A stretch of DNA of 64,000 nt from Pseudomonas putida W15Oct28 (GCF_000708715.2 NZ_JENB01000028.1:1-64000); one strand, 5' to 3'. Numbered from the stretch's first letter, positions 8,434 to 17,224 are shown. Notes: generated from the letters alone by a model not told the origin. Made by a program: numbers and translations.

Positions 8434-9609
8434 ATGAAAAAGGATTTCGACGAAGCGCGTGAAGCGCGCAAATGGAAGGTTTCGCTGGGTGTTTCGCTTG
8501 TGCTGACCTCTACGCTGGCCTGGGCCTATTGCCCGCCCCAGTATCAGGAAACTACCGTAGCGCCGGCATTCACTGCCGCCACCCAGACACTCAACGGCCT
8601 GGTGTCCGGGGTGGATGCTTCGCTGTCGGCCCTGCTTGAAACCGAGAGCCAGCGCCTGACCTCGGCCATCGCGATCCTGACCAAGCAGAAAGCCCTGGCA
8701 GCAAACCAGATCGCAGAAGCAGGGCACAATGCCGCCCAGCAAACGGCGACGGGGCTCAAGGTGCTGGCCCAGACCCAGCGGGTCAAGCAGTCACGCTTCG
8801 ACTACGGTGGCGAATTCGGCCAAGGTTATTCGCCTTGCTCGGTCTACGCGACGCGTACGCTGATCAGTGCCCGCGATGCCGACATGGGCACCGAAGTGCG
8901 CCAGCGGGTCAAGTCCGAGATCGTGGCCGCACCAGGCACCTACGCCGAACCCATCAGCGCCCAGACCGCACTGGTCAAGGCACGCAAGCAGTTCTGCACC
9001 CAGGACCAGGCAGATTCGGGCATGTGCGAATCGGTTGGCTCGCTGCCGGGCGCCGACCTGACCGTGGCCACCTTGTTCGAACCCGTCATGGAAAACGAGC
9101 CGCTGTACCAGGCGAAAGTCGGGTTCGTCAATAACGTGGCCGGCCTGCCGGACGGCCCGGTGCCGGCATCGGCGGGCAAATCCGCCGCCACCGAAGACTA
9201 CGCGCTTTCCAAGGCCCGCAAGGATGCGCTGGTGTCGCCGGCACTTGCCAGCCTCAAGGCGATCCAGCTCGACTATTCCGGCGTGGAAGGCAAGGAAACA
9301 GGTACTGACCTGCCACTGGCCGTGCACTTTCGCACCGAGGTCAAGCGCTATTCGGGAAACACGCCTCAATATGACAGCTGGGCCCGGGTCATGTCCGCAC
9401 AGAACGAGCGAGGCGCGCTCATCGAGATACTGAAGATCAAGGCGCTGGACCTGGCCATCCAGGAAAAACAATATCGCCAGTACGAAAGCATGGAAGCCCA
9501 ACTCGCTTCGCTGGTGTCCATGTCTGTAACTGCCGCGGGTGCACAAACCCAGACCAGCCAGGCAGCGGCAAATGCCGCCAAGCAGAACGTGCAGCAGAGC
9601 GTGCAGTGA
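8434..9609 (+). CDS. Exported secretion-locus protein, paralogue family member 3
   Basis: A 391-residue protein with a positively charged N-terminus and one hydrophobic signal (VSLGVSLVLTSTLAWA). It shares with the preceding gene a helical region around TKQKALAANQIAE (there TKQEALSASVVAD), a YSPC/FDPC motif, the two-cysteine motif QFCTQDQADSGMCESVGSLP, and a final helical part ending in QSVQ like its neighbour. The two are clearly products of an old tandem duplication. ATG 8434 is preferred over the GTG at 8428 because GAGGTG lies just upstream. Confidence 0.75.
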   Translation: MKKDFDEAREARKWKVSLGVSLVLTSTLAWAYCPPQYQETTVAPAFTAATQTLNGLVSGVDASLSALLETESQRLTSAIAILTKQKALAANQIAEAGHNAAQQTATGLKVLAQTQRVKQSRFDYGGEFGQGYSPCSVYATRTLISARDADMGTEVRQRVKSEIVAAPGTYAEPISAQTALVKARKQFCTQDQADSGMCESVGSLPGADLTVATLFEPVMENEPLYQAKVGFVNNVAGLPDGPVPASAGKSAATEDYALSKARKDALVSPALASLKAIQLDYSGVEGKETGTDLPLAVHFRTEVKRYSGNTPQYDSWARVMSAQNERGALIEILKIKALDLAIQEKQYRQYESMEAQLASLVSMSVTAAGAQTQTSQAAANAAKQNVQQSVQ

Positions 9610-9622
9610 CGGAGCGCAAGGG

Positions 9623-10759
9623 ATGAACAGAATGATCGTGCGCAGCCTCGCCAGCCTGAGCCTGCTGGTGTGTGCCCACGGCGCCATTGCGGACACCTGC
9701 ATGGTGTCCCCCACCGACAAGGAAATTGTTTCCGGTCGTTTCGGCAAGTTCCGGGGTGGCGGCGCGGCCAACCATGGCTCGGCCAACCAGAAAGCGCACA
9801 TGCACGATGGCCTGGACTTTTCCACCAGCGGTACATCGCAACCGGTGTACGCCACCACCGAGGGCAAGATCACCTTCGCTGGCTCTCGGAGGTCTGCGGG
9901 TAACGCGATACTGATCCAGCGGGCCAATGGCGATATCGTCGCCTACTACCACCTCAGCGGCTTCGCCAACGGCATCAAGCAGGGCGTCACGGTCAAGCCG
10001 GGCCAGCAGCTGGGCCTGTCAGGCAACACCCCCAGCACGACCATGGCGAAACACTTGCACTTCACCTACGGCACCACGAAAAAAGACGACGCCAGGGCCA
10101 AGGCGTTCAGGGAAAATGCTCACCGAGGGCCATTCAACCCGGCGCAGTTGCCTTCCGCCGTGGTCACCCCGCAGGCTGGCATTGGCTGGAAGACTGACCC
10201 GGCCCCCTATTTCTGCCAAACTTACGCCATCCAGGATGGTCATCCCGAGCATTATCCAATCCTCGGCAAGGACACCAAGGCGCAGCACCAGATCCTTTTC
10301 GGTAATGTACCTTCGGGCGGGGTTGCGCCAGACTCCACGGCTGAGCCTGTCCAGGTGGCAGCAGCCAACGCCGACGCAGCGCTGGCCGAAGCGGATGGCA
10401 AGACGCCCGCGATGTACTTGTCCGACGCTGATGGCTATGGTGCCTTGCCGACCGCCCCTATCGGTGGTTACGACACCATGTCGGTTTCAGAAATGCTGGC
10501 GACCGAAGCCACCCGACGCTTCAGCGATGCCGAGTGGAACAACAGTATCACCCATGTTTCCAGCCGAGCTCTGTGGGTCGACTACAACCGGGCGGTCGGT
10601 GTCGGTAATTATTTGTCGGAAGCGATTTATCGCAAGAAGGAAAAAGTTGAAGCATTGCTTGCCGTTTACGCGTCGCAGAAATTGGCAGGTCAACGGATGC
10701 AGACCGACGGGGCCCAGCAGCGTGCCCAGACAGGAGCTGTTTCCAGATCCATTGAATAA
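9623..10759 (+). CDS. Exported M23-family peptidoglycan peptidase
   Basis: A 378-residue protein with a signal peptide (residues 1-23) and an M23/LytM zinc peptidase domain at about residues 30-160. All expected ligands are present: HDGLD (His61, Asp65), a conserved YYHLSG (His110) and the HLHF motif (His144, His146). M23 enzymes cut peptide cross-links of peptidoglycan. The C-terminal 200 residues form a separate domain of unknown type with a helical end. In an envelope-spanning secretion operon it most likely opens the cell wall for assembly; action on a target cell wall is another possibility. GGAG at 9611-9614 supports the chosen ATG. Confidence 0.85.
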   Translation: MNRMIVRSLASLSLLVCAHGAIADTCMVSPTDKEIVSGRFGKFRGGGAANHGSANQKAHMHDGLDFSTSGTSQPVYATTEGKITFAGSRRSAGNAILIQRANGDIVAYYHLSGFANGIKQGVTVKPGQQLGLSGNTPSTTMAKHLHFTYGTTKKDDARAKAFRENAHRGPFNPAQLPSAVVTPQAGIGWKTDPAPYFCQTYAIQDGHPEHYPILGKDTKAQHQILFGNVPSGGVAPDSTAEPVQVAAANADAALAEADGKTPAMYLSDADGYGALPTAPIGGYDTMSVSEMLATEATRRFSDAEWNNSITHVSSRALWVDYNRAVGVGNYLSEAIYRKKEKVEALLAVYASQKLAGQRMQTDGAQQRAQTGAVSRSIE

Positions 10760-10786
10760 CGCGGCGCCCACGAAAGGTAAACACAG

Positions 10787-12178
10787 ATGGAACCCAAAGA
10801 ACTCGATAAGCCTGAACAAGCCGTCGCTGATTCTGCTGCCGGGCAAACAGCCCAGCCAGGGCGGAGTTATGCAGGCATCCTGGTCCATCATGGCGCAGCA
10901 CCCTATCAAAATGACCTTGCCAACCAGGCTAGCTACTACGTAACCCTGCAAACACCTGCCGGTGAACAGACCCTTTGGGGGGCAGGCCTCGAACAGGCCA
11001 TGCGCGAAACCGCGCCTGCCGTCGGCAAACCCGTGCAACTGGATTACCAGGGGGGCCCCGACGCAGGCAGCGAACAGTCGCCACAAGGTAGCTGGAGCGT
11101 GCATTCGATCGATGCGGCGGCCCTGCAGGCCCACAATGACGGCCAGAAAACAAACGCCAGGCCGTCGCCACGCGCTGTGCCAGATATCGACCCAAGCGCA
11201 TTTGACGCCATCATGAAGGTTGCCGGAGAGGTGAAACCCAAAGGGTCCTCCCTCGACCCTGATGAAGTACGGCGCATCAACGCAGCCCTTCTCGACACCA
11301 ACGCGAGCAAGGCTGCAGAGGAGCCGAAACCCGCAGAACCCGCGAAACAGCAGCCACAGCACCCGCGCGAAGCCAACGGTGCCGAATCACTGCTCAGGGG
11401 CGGCGCCCAGCTCGTAGGGGGTGTAGCCTCGCTCACCGGCGCCGCCATGCAGGGTATCGGCAAGGGCGCGAGTGCCCTGGCCACTGCCCTGCGTGGGGAC
11501 GGGCAAGCTCAGGATGCACAGGTGCCCTCGGCGCAATCGGCCACTGCAGAAAAACACGGCGCGGCGGTAGAGCCCGGCTCAGCGGACGAAATGACCGGAC
11601 GCGTGCAGGTGTTGCCGCGCCTTTCCGAGTACCGGGTAGATCAGGTTGAAAAGGCCGCGAACAACTACGAGAAAGCCCACACGGCCTTCTGGAACGCGGG
11701 GAACATGCCTCAGGTACGCGAGCAGATCGAAACCCGCGCCGAGCAAACCGGCCTGAGCGTTCCCGAAGTGATCGAGAAGATGAAACCCGACGGCGAATAC
11801 ACCGACCTGCACGAAAAATTCGTCGAAGCCGTAGGCGAGTCGCCCGACGCCCAGAACAGCAAAAAAGCCATGGACAAGGCCCTCACCGGCTGGGCCCGGC
11901 AGTACGGGCGCGCACAGGAAGAATTGCTGAACCCGGAAACCGAAGACAACCCGCACTACGACAAGCTGAAGAACCGGCTGGAAAGCTCCAGCGAGAGCAT
12001 GCACCGCAATGCGGGCAACATGCCGGCTTTCGAGGGCGAAACGCAATCGCACCTGGAACGCCTCAAAGATGTGATGCAGCGTATTGGCGAACGCCTGAAG
12101 GAAATGGTGCAAAGCATCGTCAGCCTGGTTCGCGGCAAGTCTTCGGGCCCTTCACAGGGCAACGACTTCACCCCTTGA
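10787..12178 (+). CDS. Conjugation-associated domain protein, hydrophilic
   Basis: A 463-residue soluble protein without signal peptide. Residues 25-95 form a small beta-rich domain (YAGILVHHGAAPYQ ... SYYVTL ... LWGAGLEQAM) of a type I associate with the C-terminal parts of relaxases, TraC-type primases and polyvalent proteins of conjugative elements. The middle is Pro/Ala-rich with a hydrophobic Gly/Ala helix (near GAQLVGGVASLTGAAMQGIG). The C-terminal 180 residues are helical and strongly charged. No relaxase or primase catalytic motif is visible. It may be a relic of a conjugative ancestor, or a substrate or partner of the machine. Confidence 0.6.
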   Translation: MEPKELDKPEQAVADSAAGQTAQPGRSYAGILVHHGAAPYQNDLANQASYYVTLQTPAGEQTLWGAGLEQAMRETAPAVGKPVQLDYQGGPDAGSEQSPQGSWSVHSIDAAALQAHNDGQKTNARPSPRAVPDIDPSAFDAIMKVAGEVKPKGSSLDPDEVRRINAALLDTNASKAAEEPKPAEPAKQQPQHPREANGAESLLRGGAQLVGGVASLTGAAMQGIGKGASALATALRGDGQAQDAQVPSAQSATAEKHGAAVEPGSADEMTGRVQVLPRLSEYRVDQVEKAANNYEKAHTAFWNAGNMPQVREQIETRAEQTGLSVPEVIEKMKPDGEYTDLHEKFVEAVGESPDAQNSKKAMDKALTGWARQYGRAQEELLNPETEDNPHYDKLKNRLESSSESMHRNAGNMPAFEGETQSHLERLKDVMQRIGERLKEMVQSIVSLVRGKSSGPSQGNDFTP

Positions 12179-12268
12179 GGCAGCCGGCCAGAACACTTGG
12201 CCGCAACTCAGCCGGTGCCCAGATGGAGCCATGAAGGCGCACGTAATCATCCAAGCAAGGAGAACGGA

Positions 12269-12694
12269 ATGACCGAGTACAGCAGCTGGAAAGAAATCAC
12301 CGCCACGCCGGAAGCCCACCTGGATTTCCTGCGAGTGATCGACGGCAAGCTGGAAGAAGGCCTGGGTGGCCGGAACCTGTATGAAAAGCTGTCCAAGGAC
12401 ATCACGGTGGAAGGCAAGGCCTTCAGCCAGTCCTTCCACCTGAACAAACTGGAAGCCAGCTCGACCAACTGGGATACCGACGAGACGCCTGACCCGGTGA
12501 AGCTGGAAATCGTCGAGTTGACTTCGAAGATCAAGGAGGCCGATCCAGGCTACGACCTGGCTCACTTCATGGTCGGCTATGAGTACATGATCGGCGAGAT
12601 GAAAGAGCGCGGCGTGGAAGTGAATGCCGGCCTGGACCACAGCGACCCTGTGCCAAAGAACCGCAGCGGCTCGGACTACGAGCCTGGCATGTGA
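12269..12694 (+). CDS. Small acidic protein of unknown function
   Basis: A 141-residue soluble acidic protein without signal or membrane segment, starting at an ATG preceded by AAGGAGAA (12257-12264). It is predicted largely helical and has no cysteine. Its position between the relaxase-domain-like protein and a small exported protein, all on one strand with short gaps, makes it part of the secretion operon. It could be a chaperone for one of its neighbours. I do not recognise a family. Confidence 0.65.
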   Translation: MTEYSSWKEITATPEAHLDFLRVIDGKLEEGLGGRNLYEKLSKDITVEGKAFSQSFHLNKLEASSTNWDTDETPDPVKLEIVELTSKIKEADPGYDLAHFMVGYEYMIGEMKERGVEVNAGLDHSDPVPKNRSGSDYEPGM

Positions 12695-12709
12695 TGCCTG
12701 GAGGTGCCT

Positions 12710-13162
12710 GTGAAAGCGACCCTGTCACTCATGCTGACATTCAGCGCGTGGGCCCTGGTGAGTGCGGCCCATGCCCAGCAAGCCCCCGCAGCGGCCGAGG
12801 AGCAATGGCGCGAGCTACCGCGCAATACCACCATCTACGTGCCGGTACCCAAGCAGGTCACGCCGGTTTCGGCTTACCGGTCGTGCTCGAACCGCTACGA
12901 AGGTGAGCGTTGTGATTTCTCCACCCCTCGCCAAGGAGTGGTCGAAGGGACATGCCAGGCACCGGAAATGCGACAGCCGCCCGCCTATGGCTACGAGATG
13001 CAGCAATACCCCGCTCAGGTGCGCACGGCCTTGGTATGCGTTCCTGTCGAGGACCCGGCGGCTGGAAACCCCGGCATGCCAGACGGTAGCCCAGCCAACC
13101 CAGGCCACGAATCACCCTACCCGCCACCCTCAGCCCCGCCAGCGGAACAGCCGAACCCTTAG
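12710..13162 (+). CDS. Small exported proline-rich protein
   Basis: A 150-residue protein with a Sec signal (residues 1-23, ending AAHAQ). The mature part has four cysteines, two of them in YRSCSNRYEGERCDF, and ends in a Pro/Ser-rich tail with PPPSAPPAEQ, typical of a flexible periplasmic segment. GTG 12710 is chosen because GGAGG (12700-12704) is ideally spaced; a GTG at 12704 is in frame. It is the last gene of the plus-strand block, and converges on the gene at 13231-14037 with no clear terminator between them. Function unknown. Confidence 0.65.
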   Translation: MKATLSLMLTFSAWALVSAAHAQQAPAAAEEQWRELPRNTTIYVPVPKQVTPVSAYRSCSNRYEGERCDFSTPRQGVVEGTCQAPEMRQPPAYGYEMQQYPAQVRTALVCVPVEDPAAGNPGMPDGSPANPGHESPYPPPSAPPAEQPNP

Positions 13163-13230
13163 CCACCGGTGCAATCCCTGCAGGCGCGGCCTTGAACGCG
13201 ATGCAGCCGACCTCGGTTGACGCATGTCAT

Positions 13231-14037
13231 TCATGGCGTCGGGGCAAGATCGTCAGCATCCGGGCGCGGTGCTGCCGGCTGCAGCATGCCCATGATGAAC
13301 CGCTGCATTTCCGGCAACTGCTTGCCGAACGCCTCATCCAGTTCCGGGGCTAGCTGGATGTCTCCCTCGCGCAACCCCAGCTCGACTTCCTGCTGATAGC
13401 GCGCGACGAAACGCTCACGTATCGATTGCGCATCAGGGGTGTCCTCGCCAACCAGCTCTTCCAGCACCCCCTGTGCCGCATGCGCGAAAACCAGGGTTCG
13501 GTTGTATTGCTGGGTTTTCAGGCCGGACTGGGCAAAGGTGGACTGGAACTGCGTCTCCATCGCTTCAATTGTGGAGTGCAGCAACCGGTTGGCCTCCCTG
13601 AGCGCGACAACCTCCTCGGCGAGGCTTGACTCGCGGTCGCCCTGGGCACCCGGTGCGCGGACCGCTTGCGCCATCTGCGACATCTGCCCGTGCATCAGCT
13701 GGATCAGTTCGCGCAGGCGCTCTGCTTCGCCCCTGAGCTGTACGGCTTCTTCAAAATACTGCCGAACATACCCACGCAGTGGCTCCAGCTTCTCGTTTGC
13801 ACGCGCCACGCCGGCATTCCAGCCTTCCGAATAGCCTTGGGAGCGACCCGTTCTGAAGCCCTCCTGGCGGCCATGCCCCCGGCCTTCCTGGTAGCCCTCC
13901 TGATAACCCTGCTGCCGCCCTTCCTGCCGCCCTTGATCGCGGCCTACATGGAGGTTGGCAATGGCCTGCTGAACAGAGCCGTTGTAACCGCCATCCAGGC
14001 TCATGTTGCCCTTGCGTGCAGCCCAGTTATGGTCCAT
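13231..14037 (-). CDS. Coiled-coil protein with eleven GX3 repeats
   Basis: A 268-residue soluble protein. Residues 32-76 are eleven uninterrupted Gly-X-X-X repeats (for example GRQQGYQEGYQEGRG), the so-called deca-GX3 arrangement also seen in the Yae1 N-terminal domain and in FliH-like proteins, where it mediates helix packing with a partner. The rest is a long coiled coil (about residues 85-190) followed by a helical acidic end. No enzymatic motif is seen. FliH-like GX3 proteins bind secretion ATPases, so a link to DotB or DotO is possible but unproven. The start is supported by GGAG about 10 bases upstream. Confidence 0.65.
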   Translation of the reverse strand: MDHNWAARKGNMSLDGGYNGSVQQAIANLHVGRDQGRQEGRQQGYQEGYQEGRGHGRQEGFRTGRSQGYSEGWNAGVARANEKLEPLRGYVRQYFEEAVQLRGEAERLRELIQLMHGQMSQMAQAVRAPGAQGDRESSLAEEVVALREANRLLHSTIEAMETQFQSTFAQSGLKTQQYNRTLVFAHAAQGVLEELVGEDTPDAQSIRERFVARYQQEVELGLREGDIQLAPELDEAFGKQLPEMQRFIMGMLQPAAPRPDADDLAPTP

Positions 14038-14122
14038 CTCGCCATCTCCCTGGATCGGCGCGCCGCCGGAGCATGCGCCGCTAGATTCTGGTCAATGCCA
14101 AACCCGATACTGTCGAGCGGGT

Positions 14123-14734
14123 TCAACGCGTGGTCTTTACCTCGCTCCCAGCTGCTTGCTGGGCTTCGGCCTGAGGCAAGGCAAAATTGGCCAGCCGATG
14201 CAGCGCAACCGCTACCCAATCGCCACCGAAACGCTTGTCCTCCAGCACCGACTTCAGCGCCAGGATCGGTACACAGTGCCTTGCCTCGCCTTGGACATAA
14301 AAAGCAGCCATCCATTCGGGCAGCAAGTGTTTTATATCTTCGTGGGTTTCCACGCTGAACACCAACGCAAGGATACCAGGCATGGTTTTGACCTCCCGGC
14401 TGGGCAGCGCGTCGGCCAGCCAGAAGGCCACCTCGCCAAGCTGCCCGGCCTGGATCGGCAACAGGGCAACGACCTTGTGCCCGTCAGGATCAACGACAAT
14501 GCCTGGTTCAAGATCGAGCGTTCGCGAGCCGAAGCCTATCGCTTCCTGACGAATGGGCAGCGACTTGAGGAAATGCTCCAGCAGTGTGTACATCTCGAAA
14601 GCTGCCGGAATGTCCTTCTGGATGGCCGGGGCACTCTTGGCCATCACGCTGACGAAGCCGCCCCCCGCCTGGGCGAGAACATCGCCACTGATGGCCTGCG
14701 CCACGAAAGCCTCGAGTTCATACAACGAATACAT
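14123..14734 (-). CDS. Unassigned soluble protein
   Basis: A 203-residue soluble protein starting MYSLYELEAF at an ATG with GGGAGTGGGACC upstream. It appears to be a mixed alpha/beta protein with no signal peptide, no membrane segment and no motif I recognise. It precedes the GX3-repeat gene on the same strand (gap about 85 bases) and is divergent from the small gene at 14849. Part of the accessory section of the secretion locus by position only. Confidence 0.6.
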   Translation of the reverse strand: MYSLYELEAFVAQAISGDVLAQAGGGFVSVMAKSAPAIQKDIPAAFEMYTLLEHFLKSLPIRQEAIGFGSRTLDLEPGIVVDPDGHKVVALLPIQAGQLGEVAFWLADALPSREVKTMPGILALVFSVETHEDIKHLLPEWMAAFYVQGEARHCVPILALKSVLEDKRFGGDWVAVALHRLANFALPQAEAQQAAGSEVKTTR

Positions 14735-14848
14735 GGTCCCACTCCCGCGCAACGGCTCGACTAGACTGAACTTCAACCTGCTGCCAGGTCCAAAACCTCA
14801 GTCGTTCGTGTTTTGTATGTTTGCAGCCCAAAACTCAAGGATGTACCA

Positions 14849-15196
14849 ATGACCCATCAGTTTCACTGTGCATTTCATCCCGCGCCGGGCAATGACGGTG
14901 GCGTGCTGAACATCGGCCCCGCCTCGGTCAGCATCGACCTGGAAAACCTCTGCCTGTTTGCCAACGTGGTCGGGCAGATCGAAAAGCGGCGGGCCGCCAG
15001 CGTCGCCAGGTCGGAGATTCTCGGCGAGTGGGTGGGCAGTGAAGACATCGACTGGGCACATATCGGCTTTCACCCCTGCCGCGAGAGCTACAGCCTGCGT
15101 TACAACGGGGTAGCCTGGGAGGCGCCTGCCGACGCCACCATCGCTGCCGCTGCCGAGGCGCGCTTGTTCCTCGACAACATTCGCCTGCAGGCCTGA
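14849..15196 (+). CDS. Small soluble protein of unknown function
   Basis: A 115-residue protein beginning MTHQFHCAFHPAPG, with CAAGG eight bases before the ATG. It has two cysteines in the first half and ends in an Ala-rich helix. It sits alone on the plus strand between two minus-strand units and converges on the OmpA-domain gene. Size and acidity would suit a chaperone or immunity role, but there is no direct evidence. Confidence 0.6.
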   Translation: MTHQFHCAFHPAPGNDGGVLNIGPASVSIDLENLCLFANVVGQIEKRRAASVARSEILGEWVGSEDIDWAHIGFHPCRESYSLRYNGVAWEAPADATIAAAAEARLFLDNIRLQA

Positions 15197-15219
15197 CCGG
15201 ATGGCGCGGCCCTTGCCGC

Positions 15220-15873
15220 TTAGCGAGCGAGGGCCGTGTTAGCCTGGTACTGGCCGAAAAACTCGAATTCAACCCGGCGATTGGCTGCACGGCCACCGGG
15301 GGTGTCATTCGCAGCGATGAAGTCGCCCTCCTGGCCCTCGGCGCTGATTTTCGCCGCTGCTACCCCCCGCCGAACCAGGTACATCTTCGCCGCCTGCGCC
15401 CTTAGCAAGGCGACCCGGCGATTCGCTTGCACCGTGCCCACGCTGTCGGTAAAGCCGACGATCTTCACCTGCAGCGCGTCCTGCGCCGAGCGCACCAGAA
15501 CGTCGCCATCCTCGGCGCTGGGGCTGAAGCGTGAGTGGCCGAAGGCAAAATTGAGCGTCATGTGGTTGATCGAAGACTGGATCTGGTCCTGCCGCGCCCG
15601 GATTGCCAAAAGCTCCTGACGGCTGCCATTGGCGTCGGCTTCGGCCGCAGCCAGCCGAACCCGCAAGCTCTGGACCTCGCTGTTCAGAGCGTTGATGGTC
15701 TGCTGCATTTGTGCGGTGTTTTGCCCTTGCGCCGAGGGTGCTACGTAGGGCACCGGCGCGGCGGGGCTTTCCACCAGCTCGAACCCTGCGAAAGCCTTCG
15801 GTGCAAGTGCCACCGAGAGCGCGGCCACTACCAGCGGCAACAACCGGCGAGGGGTGGAAACGGGGGTGCTCAT
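15220..15873 (-). CDS. OmpA-domain peptidoglycan-binding protein, possible DotK counterpart
   Basis: A 217-residue exported protein: signal peptide (residues 1-29), short linker, a coiled coil (about 55-105) and an OmpA-like C-terminal domain (about 110-212) with VGFTDSVGTVQANRRVALLR and GRAANRRVEFEF, the usual peptidoglycan-binding residues. It should anchor a complex to the cell wall. Legionella DotK (IcmN) is an OmpA-domain lipoprotein of similar size in the Dot/Icm machine; this protein lacks a lipobox, so the equivalence is only inferred. Its ATG overlaps the stop of the membrane-protein gene upstream by four bases (ATGA), indicating coupling. Confidence 0.8.
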   Translation of the reverse strand: MSTPVSTPRRLLPLVVAALSVALAPKAFAGFELVESPAAPVPYVAPSAQGQNTAQMQQTINALNSEVQSLRVRLAAAEADANGSRQELLAIRARQDQIQSSINHMTLNFAFGHSRFSPSAEDGDVLVRSAQDALQVKIVGFTDSVGTVQANRRVALLRAQAAKMYLVRRGVAAAKISAEGQEGDFIAANDTPGGRAANRRVEFEFFGQYQANTALAR

Positions 15874-16361
15874 ACATCTCTCCAATATCGCAGGATCACG
15901 AAAACGATGGCCGACCAGGCATACCCCAGCAGCAATACAAGGATGCCTGCCAGGAAATAGGTACGCAGTGGATCCATTGCATCCTGGCCCAGCGGCTGAA
16001 GCCCGGGAACCAGCGTGGCCGGGAACCAGGCGAACAGCAGCCCCACCAGCGGTGCCAGCCACAGGCCAAGGCGCAGTCGGCGATGGTCGCCCTCACGCGT
16101 CCACCATGCGTACCAGCTCAGGCTGAGCAGGTAGGCAGGCAGCAACATGACGCTCAGCAACAGTGCTGAATAGGACAGTGCGGCAGCGTAGAAGCGCGGT
16201 GAGCCTTGGGCCATTTCACCCATCAGGGTGGCAACCACCGCAATGGCAAAAGCGACCAGCGCCACCAGCAGGGGCACCGACAGCAGCCACAGGGCTGCGC
16301 GACGATCGCCCACGGCCCTGAAGCCCGGCTCCACGGCAAGGGGAGGTAATGCGTAGGACAT
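15870..16361 (-). CDS. Four-helix inner-membrane protein
   Basis: A 163-residue protein with four predicted membrane segments (about residues 24-46, 55-78, 93-115 and 130-155). It starts at an ATG with AAGGAG well placed upstream and its end overlaps the OmpA-domain gene by four bases, so the two are probably made together. No family recognised. Pairing with a peptidoglycan-binding protein suggests an envelope-anchoring pair within the secretion locus. Confidence 0.7.
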   Translation of the reverse strand: MSYALPPLAVEPGFRAVGDRRAALWLLSVPLLVALVAFAIAVVATLMGEMAQGSPRFYAAALSYSALLLSVMLLPAYLLSLSWYAWWTREGDHRRLRLGLWLAPLVGLLFAWFPATLVPGLQPLGQDAMDPLRTYFLAGILVLLLGYAWSAIVFVILRYWRDV

Positions 16362-16462
16362 GCCTGAAAACTCCTTGTAAGGGTCGACTGCGCGGCCAGG
16401 TTCAGGACAACCCTCGCTGCGTACTAGCCAACGTCCGACACCCTGTCGTTTGTCAAAATAAC

Positions 16463-16611
16463 TTGTTAGAAAAATGTTGATATTGATGGTGAGTATGAAT
16501 TTGAAGGCTTATGCCGTCAAGGTTTGAGTCTTCGCAGCGGACGCGGACTCACTTGACCACGCGCACGGCGTAGCGCACACTCCTAGCATCTAAAAAACGT
16601 TTTTCTAACAA
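16463..16611. promoter_or_regulatory. Divergent control region with matching 12-base inverted elements
   Basis: TTGTTAGAAAAA at 16463-16474 and its exact reverse complement TTTTTCTAACAA at 16600-16611 flank the gap between two divergent genes (16361 leftward, 16653 rightward). Each gene therefore has the same element in the same orientation upstream. This suggests a shared regulator or promoter element; a chance match of 12 bases in so short a gap is unlikely. Confidence 0.45.
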
Positions 16612-16652
16612 CCTGAATTGATAGAACTCTGTCATCCAGAAGGATCTGACGC

Positions 16653-17186
16653 ATGAAAGCCCTGCAACTCGCCCTGCCTCTGCTGGTTTCGCTCGCCTGC
16701 ACGTCGGCATACGCCGTGCAAATCGATCAGGCCGAAGCCAATGCACGCATCACTCAGGCCCTGACCTGCAAGCGCAACGTTTCCCCCGAACAATTCGAGG
16801 CGCTGGTCAAGGCCGCCAACGGCAAGGCCATCGTGCAGGCGTCGGACCTGTCCGACGGCGAGTACACCGTGCCGAACCCGCTTGACGTTTTCGGCCGCGC
16901 CGTGACCAAGCTTGCAATGCACCCAGGGTCCAATGGCGAAGGTGACTTCGATACGTACTCCGGGGCGTTCACGGGCGAGAGTATCCAGGCGGTGGCCAAG
17001 CTGGCCGACATCCCCAAAGACGAATTCGGCCAGTACAAGAAAGAAGTCGGTAACCACGACCTGTGGCTGTATGAGGATGGCAACGACACCTACATCAGCT
17101 GCTCGTACGACATGCGTACAGTGGTGAAGACCATCAAGAGCACAGCCCGCAAGGCAGCGGACGCAGTGCAGCGCGCCACCCAGTAA
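16653..17186 (+). CDS. Exported protein of unknown function
   Basis: A 177-residue protein with a Sec signal peptide (residues 1-22, ending TSAYA). The mature protein has two cysteines (LTCKRN and ISCSYD) near the two ends, which may be joined. It ends in a Lys/Ala-rich helix. No known family is recognised. It is followed 38 bases later by the gene at 17225, and its promoter region contains one copy of a 12-base element shared with the divergent membrane-protein gene. It could be an effector or a periplasmic partner. Confidence 0.65.
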   Translation: MKALQLALPLLVSLACTSAYAVQIDQAEANARITQALTCKRNVSPEQFEALVKAANGKAIVQASDLSDGEYTVPNPLDVFGRAVTKLAMHPGSNGEGDFDTYSGAFTGESIQAVAKLADIPKDEFGQYKKEVGNHDLWLYEDGNDTYISCSYDMRTVVKTIKSTARKAADAVQRATQ

Positions 17187-17224
17187 CGCCATGCGAACCT
17201 GTAGGGGCTGAAGGGAGTCACGCC

